DNA of 64,000 nt from Ruminococcus sp. Marseille-P6503 (GCF_900604945.1 NZ_UWPB01000001.1:682001-746000); one strand, 5' to 3'. Numbered from the stretch's first letter, positions 26,965-35,004 are shown. Translations and numbers: made by a program. Notes: generated from the letters alone by a model not told the origin.

Positions 26965-27105
26965 GCGGTCCTCGTCGTTAAATTTTTTATTGCTTTTGAT
27001 ATATCTAAGAAAAACCTCCTGCGTAATGTCCTGTGCATCGCTTCGCTTATATAAATAATACTTGATAAAACGCCGAAAGGTTTCAAAAAATTTTTCGGCA
27101 AAGAA
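26965..27105 (-). pseudogene. decayed ECF sigma-factor fragment (region 2)
   Basis: The minus strand just upstream of the lipoprotein gene encodes, in one frame, FAEKFFETFRRFIKYYLYK followed by RSDAQDITQEVFLRYIKSN and KKFNDED. The block DAQDITQEVFLR is the hallmark of sigma-70 region 2 (DAEDIxQEVF). There is no start codon and nothing resembling regions 3 or 4, so only about 45 residues remain. It is in frame with, and runs directly into, the lipoprotein start. A deletion that removed both ends of an ECF sigma gene is the simplest reading. Confidence 0.55.
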
Positions 27106-27124
27106 AATGCCCGGTAACGGGGTG

Positions 27125-27724
27125 TCAGAGCTTTCCGCCCTCCATCAGGAAGGTGGCTTCCATGTCGGCGATATGAACCGCGAGCGCCAGAGGAAACATT
27201 TCAAGAGCTCTGCCGATTGTGTTTTTGTTTTCTTCGCCGGAGAAGCCCATGTGCCAGCGTATGGCAAAGGCTTCCTCTCGGGTAAGGCGCATAAAGCCGC
27301 TTATTATGTAAACTGATTTTTCGCCGTGACCGTAGGGAAGCTGATCGTGAAACTCAAAGTAAGGAACCTTTTCCCAGACGCCGTCCTCGTTTTTGGCGTT
27401 GCGGTAGCTGATCCTGTACAGGTTTATCTTGCACAGATCGTGAAGCAGCGCGACGATGGCTATGCTTTCGTCAGAAAAGTCAAGTCCGTAGTTTTCCCTG
27501 ACGCGCTCGCGTTCGCAGTAATCCTTCAGACACTCGTAAACGTTGATCGAATGCTCGCATAAGCCGCCTTCGTACGCTCCGTGATATCTGGTAGACGCAG
27601 GTGCGGCAAAGAAATCGCTGCTTTCGGACAGCAGCCAATCCAGCAGCCGCTCAGAGCCGGGTCTTGTAATATGTTCCTTGTAAATGCTGATAAATTTGTC
27701 CTTGAGGGATTTTATATTTTCCAT
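27125..27724 (-). CDS. HD-domain phosphohydrolase family protein
   Basis: The 199-residue product contains an HD domain: GLCEHSINVYECLKDY supplies the first histidine, and VALLHDLCKINLYR holds the HD dyad (about residues 95–96). A further histidine region is RWHMGF. Such proteins hydrolyse nucleotides or phosphodiesters or act as nucleases (YhaM group). The start ATG 27724 follows GGAGGTACGG. It is transcribed divergently from the cobalamin-riboswitch operon. The substrate is unknown. Confidence 0.82.
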   Translation of the reverse strand: MENIKSLKDKFISIYKEHITRPGSERLLDWLLSESSDFFAAPASTRYHGAYEGGLCEHSINVYECLKDYCERERVRENYGLDFSDESIAIVALLHDLCKINLYRISYRNAKNEDGVWEKVPYFEFHDQLPYGHGEKSVYIISGFMRLTREEAFAIRWHMGFSGEENKNTIGRALEMFPLALAVHIADMEATFLMEGGKL

Positions 27725-27803
27725 TTCCGTACCTCCGTTTTCTTAGGTCTTTTTATTATTATAGCATAGTATCGGAAAAAAGAAAAGCATTTTGAAAATA
27801 TTC

Positions 27804-27833
27804 TTGACAGTTTATAAGAAAACGTGTTATAAT
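27804..27833 (+). promoter_or_regulatory. sigma-A promoter of the B12 operon
   Basis: A perfect TTGACA at 27804–27809 and a perfect TATAAT at 27828–27833, spacer 18 bases. The start of transcription would be near 27840, about 45 bases before the cobalamin aptamer. Confidence 0.85.
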
Positions 27834-27880
27834 GCTAATGGCAATATGCGTATTTTTCTGCATAGCCTCAAATCGAATAT

Positions 27881-28006
27881 TCTCAGGGACGCGGTTTGAA
27901 AAGTTGTTAACCTAGTAAGTAATTGGGAATCCGGTTCGAATCCGGAACAACCGTCATTACTGTGTTTGGCGTTGCCGCCATAAGTCAGAATACTCCCGCG
28001 TCCTCA
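27881..28006 (+). ncRNA. cobalamin riboswitch aptamer
   Basis: The 27.9 kb leader shows the cobalamin-riboswitch core: GGGAA at 27925–27929, then a CCGG/CCGG hairpin and GAAC (27930–27948), the ACTGT element (27959–27963) and AAGTCAG (27981–27987). The whole is closed by GGACGCGG (27887–27894) pairing with CCGCGTCC (27996–28003). This matches the known order of conserved elements, though some positions deviate. The downstream region to 28190 is T-rich and has hairpins (e.g. CGAAGA 28026–28031 with TCTTCG 28062–28067), but I could not settle the expression platform. It controls the ECF/transcobalamin-like operon. Confidence 0.8.
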
Positions 28007-28194
28007 GCGGTATTGCCGTCTTGGACGAAGAAGAAGCGCAGCCGGCTTTTGCGGAGATTTGTCTTCGGTAAGCAGACGTATGTATTTTTTCTGAGTTTAT
28101 CTGGCTTGCCGCGCTCTGTTTTTATAAGTCTGTTGTGCTTTCTTTGCTTTTTAGCTTTGAAAGCGTTTTTTATTGTCTGAGAGAAAGGAATCGT

Positions 28195-28506
28195 ATGATG
28201 AAAAAAGACGAAAAAACAGAAATTGCTGTGAATATGCTGACAAGTAAAAGCGCTGAGCTCGGACGGCTTCCAAAGAGAAGCGATTTTGAAAGCAGTGACG
28301 TGTGCTTTATCAAGCAGAAGCTCGGACCTTGGCCCAGAGCTTTGGAGCGCGCGGGGCTTAAAGAGGCGGTTAAGCCTTCCGCGGCTGAAAGAAGCCGGGA
28401 AAAAAGAACGCGCGCGAAGGAAAGAAGGAAAGCCGGAAAAACAAACGGCTTAAATTACGTCTCAAATAAATTTGACGGAGGAAAAGAAAATGAAAATCAC
28501 TGCTAA
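28195..28506 (+). CDS. small basic protein with HNH-associated repeat
   Basis: The 103-residue protein is the first gene after the cobalamin riboswitch. Residues about 20–55 (LGRLPKRSDF then FIKQKLGPWPRALERAGLK) match the helical 'homing endonuclease associated repeat' pattern (G-x-x-P ... fGxWxxALexAGL), a small DNA-binding helix module. The C-terminal 45 residues are very basic (many Lys and Arg). No nuclease core is present. The ribosome binding site GAAAGG precedes ATG 28195. It overlaps the next gene by 17 bases, so it is coupled to it. It may be a regulator of the operon, but no role is known to me. Confidence 0.65.
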   Translation: MMKKDEKTEIAVNMLTSKSAELGRLPKRSDFESSDVCFIKQKLGPWPRALERAGLKEAVKPSAAERSREKRTRAKERRKAGKTNGLNYVSNKFDGGKENENHC

Positions 28507-30553
28507 AATTTTATCCGCGGCAGCGGCAATTTTTGCCTGTTCGGTAAGCTGGTCGACGTTTGCGGAGGACGGAACAGGAAAGGTGAGAGTAACAGTTGAA
28601 AACAATACGTTTTCAATTGCTGAAGGCGCGGCATGGGACGGAGAACTGCTGGACGTATGGATCGACGTTGATGAAGCGGCAGAGTTGGCTGACGCAGTTA
28701 AAGCTGCTTTTGAAGACAGCGGCTATTCGATTTCCGGGCTGGACATGGGCTATGTGACTGATATCAACGGAGTCGGAATCGACACCGCGGCCGATATGGG
28801 CGGTTGGATGTTTACGCTGAACGACTGGTTTACCAACGAGGTCATGTCTGCCTACACTGTATCTGACGGCGATGAGATATGCTTTCAGTATACCTGCAAC
28901 TGGGGACCTGATATAGGAAGCGACTGGTCCAGCGGCAGCACTCTGCTTAAGGATTTGGTATTCAGCGCCGGGACTCTTGACAAAGCATTTGATCCGCAGG
29001 AGAAAGAGTATACTCTTTCTATAACCGACGGCTCGGAGAGCGTAAAGGTCGTTCCGACTGCTGAAAACAAAAACTTTCAGGTAAGGACCTATAAAACCAA
29101 TTATACTCCTGAAGCCGACGGAAGCGAATATAAAAGAAGCGAATATATTCCGGTTTCAAACGGCGACGTACTGTATATAGGCGTAGGAAATTCCTCCTGG
29201 CCCAGCATGAACAGCGGACAGACCGAAACCGTATATTCTGTAAATATCGTTTCGGAGAAGGAGTCTGATATTTCCGACCAGCTTGCGGCTGACGAGGTGG
29301 ACGGCCTTATAGCTCAGATCGGAGAGGTTACTATTAACAGCAAATCGGCGATTGAAAAAGCCCGCGCGGCGTATGCAAGGCTTACGGACGCCCAGAAGGC
29401 TCTCTGCAAAAGCTATGATGTGCTTGTTGCGGCAGAGGAAGCATATGCTAAGCTTGTAGAGCAGAAGCTTTCTTCTTTTGACGAGATATTTGAAAGCGTG
29501 GGCGATAGTCTGCTGAGCGGCGGTATTCCGCAGGTAAGCTCGGTGGGAGGAGAATGGACGGCAATAGGTCTTGCGCGAAGCGGAAGGATCACCGATGAAT
29601 TTTCCGAGGGATATTATGAGAACGCCGTTAATTACTTAAGAGCAAACGGCTCGGCAAAGCTCAGCAACACAAAGTCGGCTGATAATTCGAGAATGATTCT
29701 GGCTCTCACCTCGCTGGGCTATGATGTTACCGACGTCGGGGGATATAATATTCTTGAGCCCCTTTCAGATTTTGATTATGTCGTTAAGCAGGGAATAAAC
29801 GGCGCGGCATGGGCTTTGATCGCTTTTGATTCAAACAATTATGATATTCCCGTTTCGGATTCAGATAATCCGGCCTCAAGAGAAAAGCTGGTGGATTATA
29901 TTATTTCACAGCAGCTTTCAGACGGGGCGTTTTCCCTTGACGGAGAAAATGCGGATATTGACGTAACCGCTATGGTTATAACGTCGCTGGCTCCTTATTA
30001 TGAAGATGAAACGGTAAAAGCGGCTGTGGATAAGGCGCTTGATATGCTTTCCGCTTCGCAGAACGGCGACGGAACGTTTTCTTCCGGCGGACAGGCAAAC
30101 TGCGAGAGCGCCGCTCAGATGATCGTTGCGCTTTCAAGCCTCGGAATTGATCCTTCGTCTGATGAGAGATTTGTTAAGGACGGCGTTTCAGCGCTTGACG
30201 CTTTGAAGCTGTTTTATATTGACGGCGGCTTTAAGCATACTTCTGACAGCTCGTCGGTAAATCAGATGTCTACAGAGCAGGGATATTATGCAATCGCCGC
30301 GTATTACAGATTTGTTGAAGGAAAAAATACGCTGTTCGATATGACTGACGTTGTAAGCGTAAATAATCCGGCAGTTGGAAACACAGACGAAAGCTCGGAA
30401 CAGAATACGTCGGATATTGCTTCCTCTTCATCTGAAAGCAAGTCTGACGATAAAGTACCGGCTACAGGAAGCTTATCCGGCGCAATTGCAATCATGCTTG
30501 CCGCAGTTTCGGCGGGAGCGGCAATGACTTTAAAGAAAAAGTCGGAAAAATAA
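28490..30553 (+). CDS. transcobalamin-like surface protein (DUF4430 + alpha/alpha barrel, sortase-anchored)
   Basis: The 687-residue protein has, in order: a signal peptide (1–24); a DUF4430/transcobalamin-like beta domain (about 30–135, with GGWMFTLNDWFTNEV and SDGDEICFQYT); a cadherin-like beta-sandwich (about 145–255); a helical linker (about 265–330); a prenyltransferase/terpenoid-cyclase-like alpha/alpha barrel (about 335–640, repeats such as DVTAMVITSL and DGTFSSGGQANCESAAQMI); and a sorting signal VPATG at 656–660, hydrophobic helix and KKKSEK tail. A beta domain plus an alpha6 barrel is the architecture of animal intrinsic factor and transcobalamin. With the cobalamin riboswitch and ECF genes this predicts surface B12 or corrinoid binding. 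ATG 28490 follows GGAGGAAAAG. Confidence 0.85.
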   Translation: MKITAKILSAAAAIFACSVSWSTFAEDGTGKVRVTVENNTFSIAEGAAWDGELLDVWIDVDEAAELADAVKAAFEDSGYSISGLDMGYVTDINGVGIDTAADMGGWMFTLNDWFTNEVMSAYTVSDGDEICFQYTCNWGPDIGSDWSSGSTLLKDLVFSAGTLDKAFDPQEKEYTLSITDGSESVKVVPTAENKNFQVRTYKTNYTPEADGSEYKRSEYIPVSNGDVLYIGVGNSSWPSMNSGQTETVYSVNIVSEKESDISDQLAADEVDGLIAQIGEVTINSKSAIEKARAAYARLTDAQKALCKSYDVLVAAEEAYAKLVEQKLSSFDEIFESVGDSLLSGGIPQVSSVGGEWTAIGLARSGRITDEFSEGYYENAVNYLRANGSAKLSNTKSADNSRMILALTSLGYDVTDVGGYNILEPLSDFDYVVKQGINGAAWALIAFDSNNYDIPVSDSDNPASREKLVDYIISQQLSDGAFSLDGENADIDVTAMVITSLAPYYEDETVKAAVDKALDMLSASQNGDGTFSSGGQANCESAAQMIVALSSLGIDPSSDERFVKDGVSALDALKLFYIDGGFKHTSDSSSVNQMSTEQGYYAIAAYYRFVEGKNTLFDMTDVVSVNNPAVGNTDESSEQNTSDIASSSSESKSDDKVPATGSLSGAIAIMLAAVSAGAAMTLKKKSEK

Positions 30554-30574
30554 TCTGCGGCAGAGGAGATATTA

Positions 30575-31420
30575 ATGCTTGAACGGCTGAAAAAATATAA
30601 ATTCCGTATCGCCGGAGCTGTTATAGCCGCAGGCATTCTTGCCGCGGCATACTGGTACGAAGGGGATTCTCCCGATTCGCATGGGTGGGTCATAACGGAG
30701 TCCTCGTCCGACAGCTCAGTAACTTCGCAAGATACATGGAGTCCTGATTTGATCGTTCAGAATGACGCGCAGGATTCGTCTTATACGCGTAAGGCTGATT
30801 TATCGGATACGGACGGCAGTTTTCCGGCTGAGGCTTCTGAGGAAAAGACAGAAGCTTCAGACGCTGCGTCTCAGGCTGAAGAAACGGAAAACACTTCTTT
30901 GGTAATTAAGGATACCGAAAGCAGAGAAACCGCTCAGCCGCAGGAAAGTTCCGCGGCGGAAACAGGGGCTTACTTCGGTCAGTCACAGCAGCCGGAGAAG
31001 TCTGAGCCTGAGTGCACCGTTTCTGTTTCCTGCGCGGCTGTTCTTGACAATATGGATAAGCTTGACAGCGATAAGCATGAGCTTGTTCCGTCGGACGGCT
31101 GGCTGCTGTCTGAAACCCAAGCTGTTTTGAACGACGGGGAAACGGTTTTCGATGTGCTTCAGAGAGTATGCAGGGATAACGGCATACATCTTGAAAGCTC
31201 GTGGACGCCTTTGTATGATTCAGCTTATATTGAGGGTATAGGCAACCTGTACGAGTTTGACTGCGGAAGCCTTTCCGGCTGGATGTACAGCGTAAACGGT
31301 GAATTTCCCAATTACAGCTGTTCTCAGTATATACCGGAGGACGGAGATGTAATTTGTTTTGTTTATACCTGCGAGCTTGGAAAGGACGTAGGCGGAGATT
31401 ATTATGGTCAAAACCAGTAG
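30575..31420 (+). CDS. membrane-tethered DUF4430 (transcobalamin beta-domain) protein
   Basis: The 281-residue product has an N-terminal membrane anchor or signal peptide (about 11–28, IAGAVIAAGILAAAYWY, no lipobox), a low-complexity Ser/Thr/Glu-rich spacer of about 110 residues, and a C-terminal DUF4430 domain (about 150–278) with TVFDVLQRVCRDNGIHLES, SGWMYSVNGEFPNY and EDGDVICFVYTCELGKD. It repeats only the beta domain of the preceding protein, without the barrel. A likely role is as a tethered intermediate that passes cobalamin from the wall-anchored protein to the transporter. The stalk-like spacer fits that. Function is inferred from domain and context. Confidence 0.8.
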   Translation: MLERLKKYKFRIAGAVIAAGILAAAYWYEGDSPDSHGWVITESSSDSSVTSQDTWSPDLIVQNDAQDSSYTRKADLSDTDGSFPAEASEEKTEASDAASQAEETENTSLVIKDTESRETAQPQESSAAETGAYFGQSQQPEKSEPECTVSVSCAAVLDNMDKLDSDKHELVPSDGWLLSETQAVLNDGETVFDVLQRVCRDNGIHLESSWTPLYDSAYIEGIGNLYEFDCGSLSGWMYSVNGEFPNYSCSQYIPEDGDVICFVYTCELGKDVGGDYYGQNQ

Positions 31421-31462
31421 GCTTAAAAGAACGGTTTTATACATTTGATGAGGGAGGAACGC

Positions 31463-31486
31463 TTGCCAATATGGCATGGCATATGA
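31463..31486 (+). CDS. 7-codon ORF abutting ecfT, possible coupling leader
   Basis: TTG 31463 follows GGGAGGAACGC and opens a frame MPIWHGI ending in TGA at 31484–31486, directly before the ecfT ATG. The ecfT start has no ribosome binding site of its own. This could be a translational coupling device, or chance. Confidence 0.25.
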   Translation: MPIWHGI

Positions 31487-32377
31487 ATGAAAGATAGTTT
31501 TTCACGATTTCATCCTTTGGTGAACTTTTGTTATTTTACGGCGGTGCTGTTGTTTTCTATGTTTGTTATGAATCCTGTTTTTTCGGTCATAGCGTTGATA
31601 AACGCCGCTGCATATTCTGTTTATCTGAGCGGACGCAAAAGCGTCCGCTTCGGACTTTTATACCTTATTCCGGCTATGCTTATGCTGATCGTGATAAACC
31701 CCGCGTTCAACCATCAGGGCGCTACGATAGCGGCATATCTGCCCAACGGAAATCCTCTTACTGTAGAATCCATAATCTACGGCGTAATGGCGGCGCTGCT
31801 GATAGCTCAGGTGATAATGTGGTTTTCATGCTTTAACAAGATAATGACCGCAGATAAATTCATGTATCTTTTCGGAAAAATAATTCCTCATCTCAGCCTT
31901 ATGCTGTCAATGAGCTTCAGGTTTATTCCCAGGTTCAAGGCTCAGTTTAACAAGGTGAAGGAAGCGCAGCGGTGTATCGGATATGATATTTCTGTAGGCG
32001 GGATAGTTCAGCGCATGAAAAACGCGGTCAGGATTTTCGGGGTAATGATAAGCTGGTCGCTTGAAAGCGCGGTTGAAACCGCCGATTCAATGAGAAGCAG
32101 AGGCTACGGTACCATGAAAAGAACCTCGTTTGCAAGATACGGCTTTGAAAAAAGAGACGGCTTCATTCTTGCTTTGACAGCTGTGCTGAGCGGTTATATA
32201 GTTTTCGGCTGCGCAATGGGTTATGCGGACTTCAGATGTTTCCCGACGGTTAAGATGACTCCCGTTACGGCGCTGCCGATAACGGTTTATGTTTGTTATT
32301 TTGCGCTTTGCTCTATGCCGATGATAATAAATTTACAGGAGGACAGAAAGTGGAAATATTTAAGGTCGAAGATTTAA
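31487..32377 (+). CDS. ECF transporter transmembrane subunit (EcfT/CbiQ family)
   Basis: The 296-residue membrane protein is the T component that couples ECF ATPases to a substrate-binding S component. It has about five to six helices, and the cytosolic coupling region contains the conserved Ala-Arg-Gly motif in ADSMRSRGYG (about 204–213) after FRFIPRFKAQFNKVKEAQ. It belongs to the cobalamin-riboswitch operon, so B12 is the expected cargo. No Shine–Dalgarno lies next to its ATG; a short upstream ORF may deliver ribosomes. Its end overlaps the next gene by 28 bases. Confidence 0.9.
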   Translation: MKDSFSRFHPLVNFCYFTAVLLFSMFVMNPVFSVIALINAAAYSVYLSGRKSVRFGLLYLIPAMLMLIVINPAFNHQGATIAAYLPNGNPLTVESIIYGVMAALLIAQVIMWFSCFNKIMTADKFMYLFGKIIPHLSLMLSMSFRFIPRFKAQFNKVKEAQRCIGYDISVGGIVQRMKNAVRIFGVMISWSLESAVETADSMRSRGYGTMKRTSFARYGFEKRDGFILALTAVLSGYIVFGCAMGYADFRCFPTVKMTPVTALPITVYVCYFALCSMPMIINLQEDRKWKYLRSKI

Positions 32378-35004
32378 GCTTTGCGTATCCTGAAAGCGAC
32401 GTCAATGCAATAGAAAACGTTTCTTTTTCCGTTTTCTCCGGTGAGTTTATGACCTTATGCGGACCGTCCGGCTGCGGAAAGAGCACTCTGCTAAGACATT
32501 TTAAAACCGTTCTCTCTCCTCACGGCAGAAGATCGGGGCGGGTTTTGTTTAAAGAAGCTGTATTGAATGACATTACGGCGGATGTCCAGAGCAGTGAAAT
32601 AGGTTTTGTCGGACAGTCGCCGGATGATCAGATCGTGACGGATAAGGTCTGGCATGAGCTTGCGTTCGGGCTGGAAAGCCTTGGGCTTGACAGTGATACC
32701 ATACGCAGAAAAACTGCTGAAACAGCCGCCTTTTTCGGTATACAGAGCTGGTTTGAAAAAAACGTAAGCGAGCTTTCCGGCGGTCAGAAGCAGCTGCTTA
32801 ATCTTGCTTCTGTTCTGGTAATGAAACCGTCGGTTCTGATTCTGGACGAGCCGACGGCTCAGCTTGATCCTATCGCGGCTTCAGAGTTTATAAGCGTGCT
32901 TGTAAAAGTAAACCGGGAGCTTGGCATAACGGTTATCATTACTGAACACAGGCTTGAGGAGATCATTCCGGTAAGCGACCGTTTGCTCGCGATGGATAAG
33001 GGCAGGATTATATGCGACGGGACTCCGGATAAAACCGCGGAATTTTTAAAAAGCAGCGGTATGTTCGCCGCAATGCCGGCTCCTATGCGTATCTGGTCTG
33101 CTTTGCCTGACAACGAAACCTGCCCGCTGACAGTAGGAGAGGGAAGGGTATGGCTCGAGAGCTATTCTCTCAGTCACACGCCGGAGCCTTTAAAAAGGGA
33201 ATATATAAGCAGCGGCGGAGAAACGGTTTTAGATGCGGAAAACATATGGTTCAGATATGACAGGGACGGAGAAGATATACTTAAAGGAGTATCGGTGAAA
33301 GCGGAAAAGGGCGAGCTACTTGCGGTGATCGGAGGTAACGGAACCGGGAAAACCACCTTGCTTTCCGTTCTCAGCGGAGCAAACCGTCCGTACAGAGGTC
33401 ATGTAAAGGTCAAAGGGAAAAAATTTGAGGAGTTAGGGAACCTCTGCGGTAAAGTTATCGGAGCGGTTCCTCAGAATCCTTCGGCTTTGTTTGTCAAAAA
33501 AACTCTGCATGATGATCTGTCGGAAATGCTTGACGGCAAAAAAACAGCACCCTCTGATAAAAGCAAGGCAGTAACTGCTGTCATGAGGCTGTGCGGAATA
33601 GAGAAGCTCGCTTTACGTCATCCGTACGATCTTTCAGGCGGCGAAAGGCAGAAAGCGGCGCTTGCTAAGGTCCTGCTGGCAGATCCCGAGATACTGCTGC
33701 TGGACGAGCCCACCAAAGGACTTGACGCGGAGTTCAAAAAAACGTTTGCCGCGATACTCAGAGAGCTGTGCCTGAGAGGCAGGACGGTAATAATGGTAAG
33801 TCATGATATTGAATTCTGCGCCGAATATGCCGACAGGTGCGTCATGCTGTTCAACGGCGCTGCGGGCGCCGAGGGCAGACCGTCTGAATTTTTTGCGGAA
33901 AATATGTTTTATACAACAGCCGCAAGCCGTATGGCGGGAGGAATAGTCGGCGGCGCGGTTACCGTTGACGATGTAATTTCTGCGTTCGGGGGACAGACTG
34001 AGGAGCCGGCGTCAATTGATACCTCCTTTCTTGACGGTAAAATACCGGAAGTGGAAAGTCTGCGCAGAAATGAGCCGGAGAAAATCAAAGCACCGCTGAA
34101 ACGCAGGATTTTCGGGTTTTCAGGGCTTGCGGTCATAGCCGCCGCGATATGTTTAAGCTTCGGACTGATAAAAGCGCCTGAGACCTTGTATGGGGTAAAT
34201 TTTGAATATATACTGCTTATTCTGTCCGCAGTGCTGTTTGCGGCGGCTTTCTGGAAAAGGTTCGATCGCAGGACATATGAAATACAGACTGAAATCAAGA
34301 AGCGGCGCATAAAAAAAAGAACTGCCGCCGCGGCAGCAATGATATTGCTTGCGGTTCCGCTGACGGTTTTTATAGGTGTCTATTATCTTGGCGACAAGAA
34401 ATATCTTTTTATTTCTTTGCTGGTTATGCTGGAATGTATGCTTCCTTTCTTTATGATATTTGAAGGAAGAAAGCCGCAGGCGAGAGAGCTTGTTATAATA
34501 TCGGTGTTGTGCGCGCTGGGAGTTGCCGGCAGGGCGGCATTTTATATGCTTCCTCAGTTCAAGCCGGTGCTGGCGCTGGTAATAATTTCAGGAGTTTCTT
34601 TCGGAGGAGAAACAGGCTTTCTTGTAGGCGCTGTGACCATGCTTGTTTCAAATATGTTTTTTCAGCAGGGTCCGTGGACTCCGTGGCAGATGTTCGCAAT
34701 GGGAATTATCGGCTTTTTGTCGGGAATTATATTCCGCAAGGGCTTTCTGCGGCGCGACCGTATTTCTCTGTGCATATTCGGAATGCTCAGCGCCGTGATA
34801 ATATACGGAGGCATTATGAATCCCTCCGCTGCGATAACGGCGGGGATAAAGCTTAACAGATCGGCGCTGCTGTCCTATTATGCCGCAGGGCTTCCTTTGG
34901 ACGTAGTGCACGGCTTGGCAACGGCAGTGTTTTTGTTTATTGGCGCCGAGCCAATGCTTGACAAGCTGGATAGAGTCAAGGTAAAGTACGGACTGATTGA
35001 GTAG
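32350..35004 (+). CDS. fused ECF transporter: two ATPase domains plus membrane S-like domain
   Basis: One 884-residue polypeptide. ATPase 1: Walker A GPSGCGKST near 38, signature ELSGGQKQLLNLA, Walker B VLILDEPTAQLD near 163. ATPase 2: Walker A GGNGTGKTT near 328, signature DLSGGERQKAALA, Walker B ILLLDEPTKGLD near 448. From about 590 to the end are hydrophobic helices; the last part (ELVIISVLCALGVAGRAAF, GVSFGGETGFLVGAVTML and PWTPWQMFAMGIIGFLSG) matches ECF S components of the vitamin type. The start is GTG 32350 with AGGAGG seven bases upstream. Fusing EcfA, EcfA' and S means one chain plus EcfT makes a dedicated ECF importer. Riboswitch context points to cobalamin (CblT/CbrT-like). Confidence 0.88.
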   Translation: MEIFKVEDLSFAYPESDVNAIENVSFSVFSGEFMTLCGPSGCGKSTLLRHFKTVLSPHGRRSGRVLFKEAVLNDITADVQSSEIGFVGQSPDDQIVTDKVWHELAFGLESLGLDSDTIRRKTAETAAFFGIQSWFEKNVSELSGGQKQLLNLASVLVMKPSVLILDEPTAQLDPIAASEFISVLVKVNRELGITVIITEHRLEEIIPVSDRLLAMDKGRIICDGTPDKTAEFLKSSGMFAAMPAPMRIWSALPDNETCPLTVGEGRVWLESYSLSHTPEPLKREYISSGGETVLDAENIWFRYDRDGEDILKGVSVKAEKGELLAVIGGNGTGKTTLLSVLSGANRPYRGHVKVKGKKFEELGNLCGKVIGAVPQNPSALFVKKTLHDDLSEMLDGKKTAPSDKSKAVTAVMRLCGIEKLALRHPYDLSGGERQKAALAKVLLADPEILLLDEPTKGLDAEFKKTFAAILRELCLRGRTVIMVSHDIEFCAEYADRCVMLFNGAAGAEGRPSEFFAENMFYTTAASRMAGGIVGGAVTVDDVISAFGGQTEEPASIDTSFLDGKIPEVESLRRNEPEKIKAPLKRRIFGFSGLAVIAAAICLSFGLIKAPETLYGVNFEYILLILSAVLFAAAFWKRFDRRTYEIQTEIKKRRIKKRTAAAAAMILLAVPLTVFIGVYYLGDKKYLFISLLVMLECMLPFFMIFEGRKPQARELVIISVLCALGVAGRAAFYMLPQFKPVLALVIISGVSFGGETGFLVGAVTMLVSNMFFQQGPWTPWQMFAMGIIGFLSGIIFRKGFLRRDRISLCIFGMLSAVIIYGGIMNPSAAITAGIKLNRSALLSYYAAGLPLDVVHGLATAVFLFIGAEPMLDKLDRVKVKYGLIE

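Noticed and set aside
27930-27945. tRNA T-arm-like sequence (GGTTCGAATCC) at 27.93 kb
   Set aside because: No acceptor, D or anticodon arms surround it; it is part of the cobalamin riboswitch core.
28490-30553. squalene/prenyltransferase enzyme
   Set aside because: The barrel repeats are present but no cyclase DxDD or prenyltransferase zinc ligands are visible, and the surface-anchored context with a cobalamin riboswitch argues for binding.
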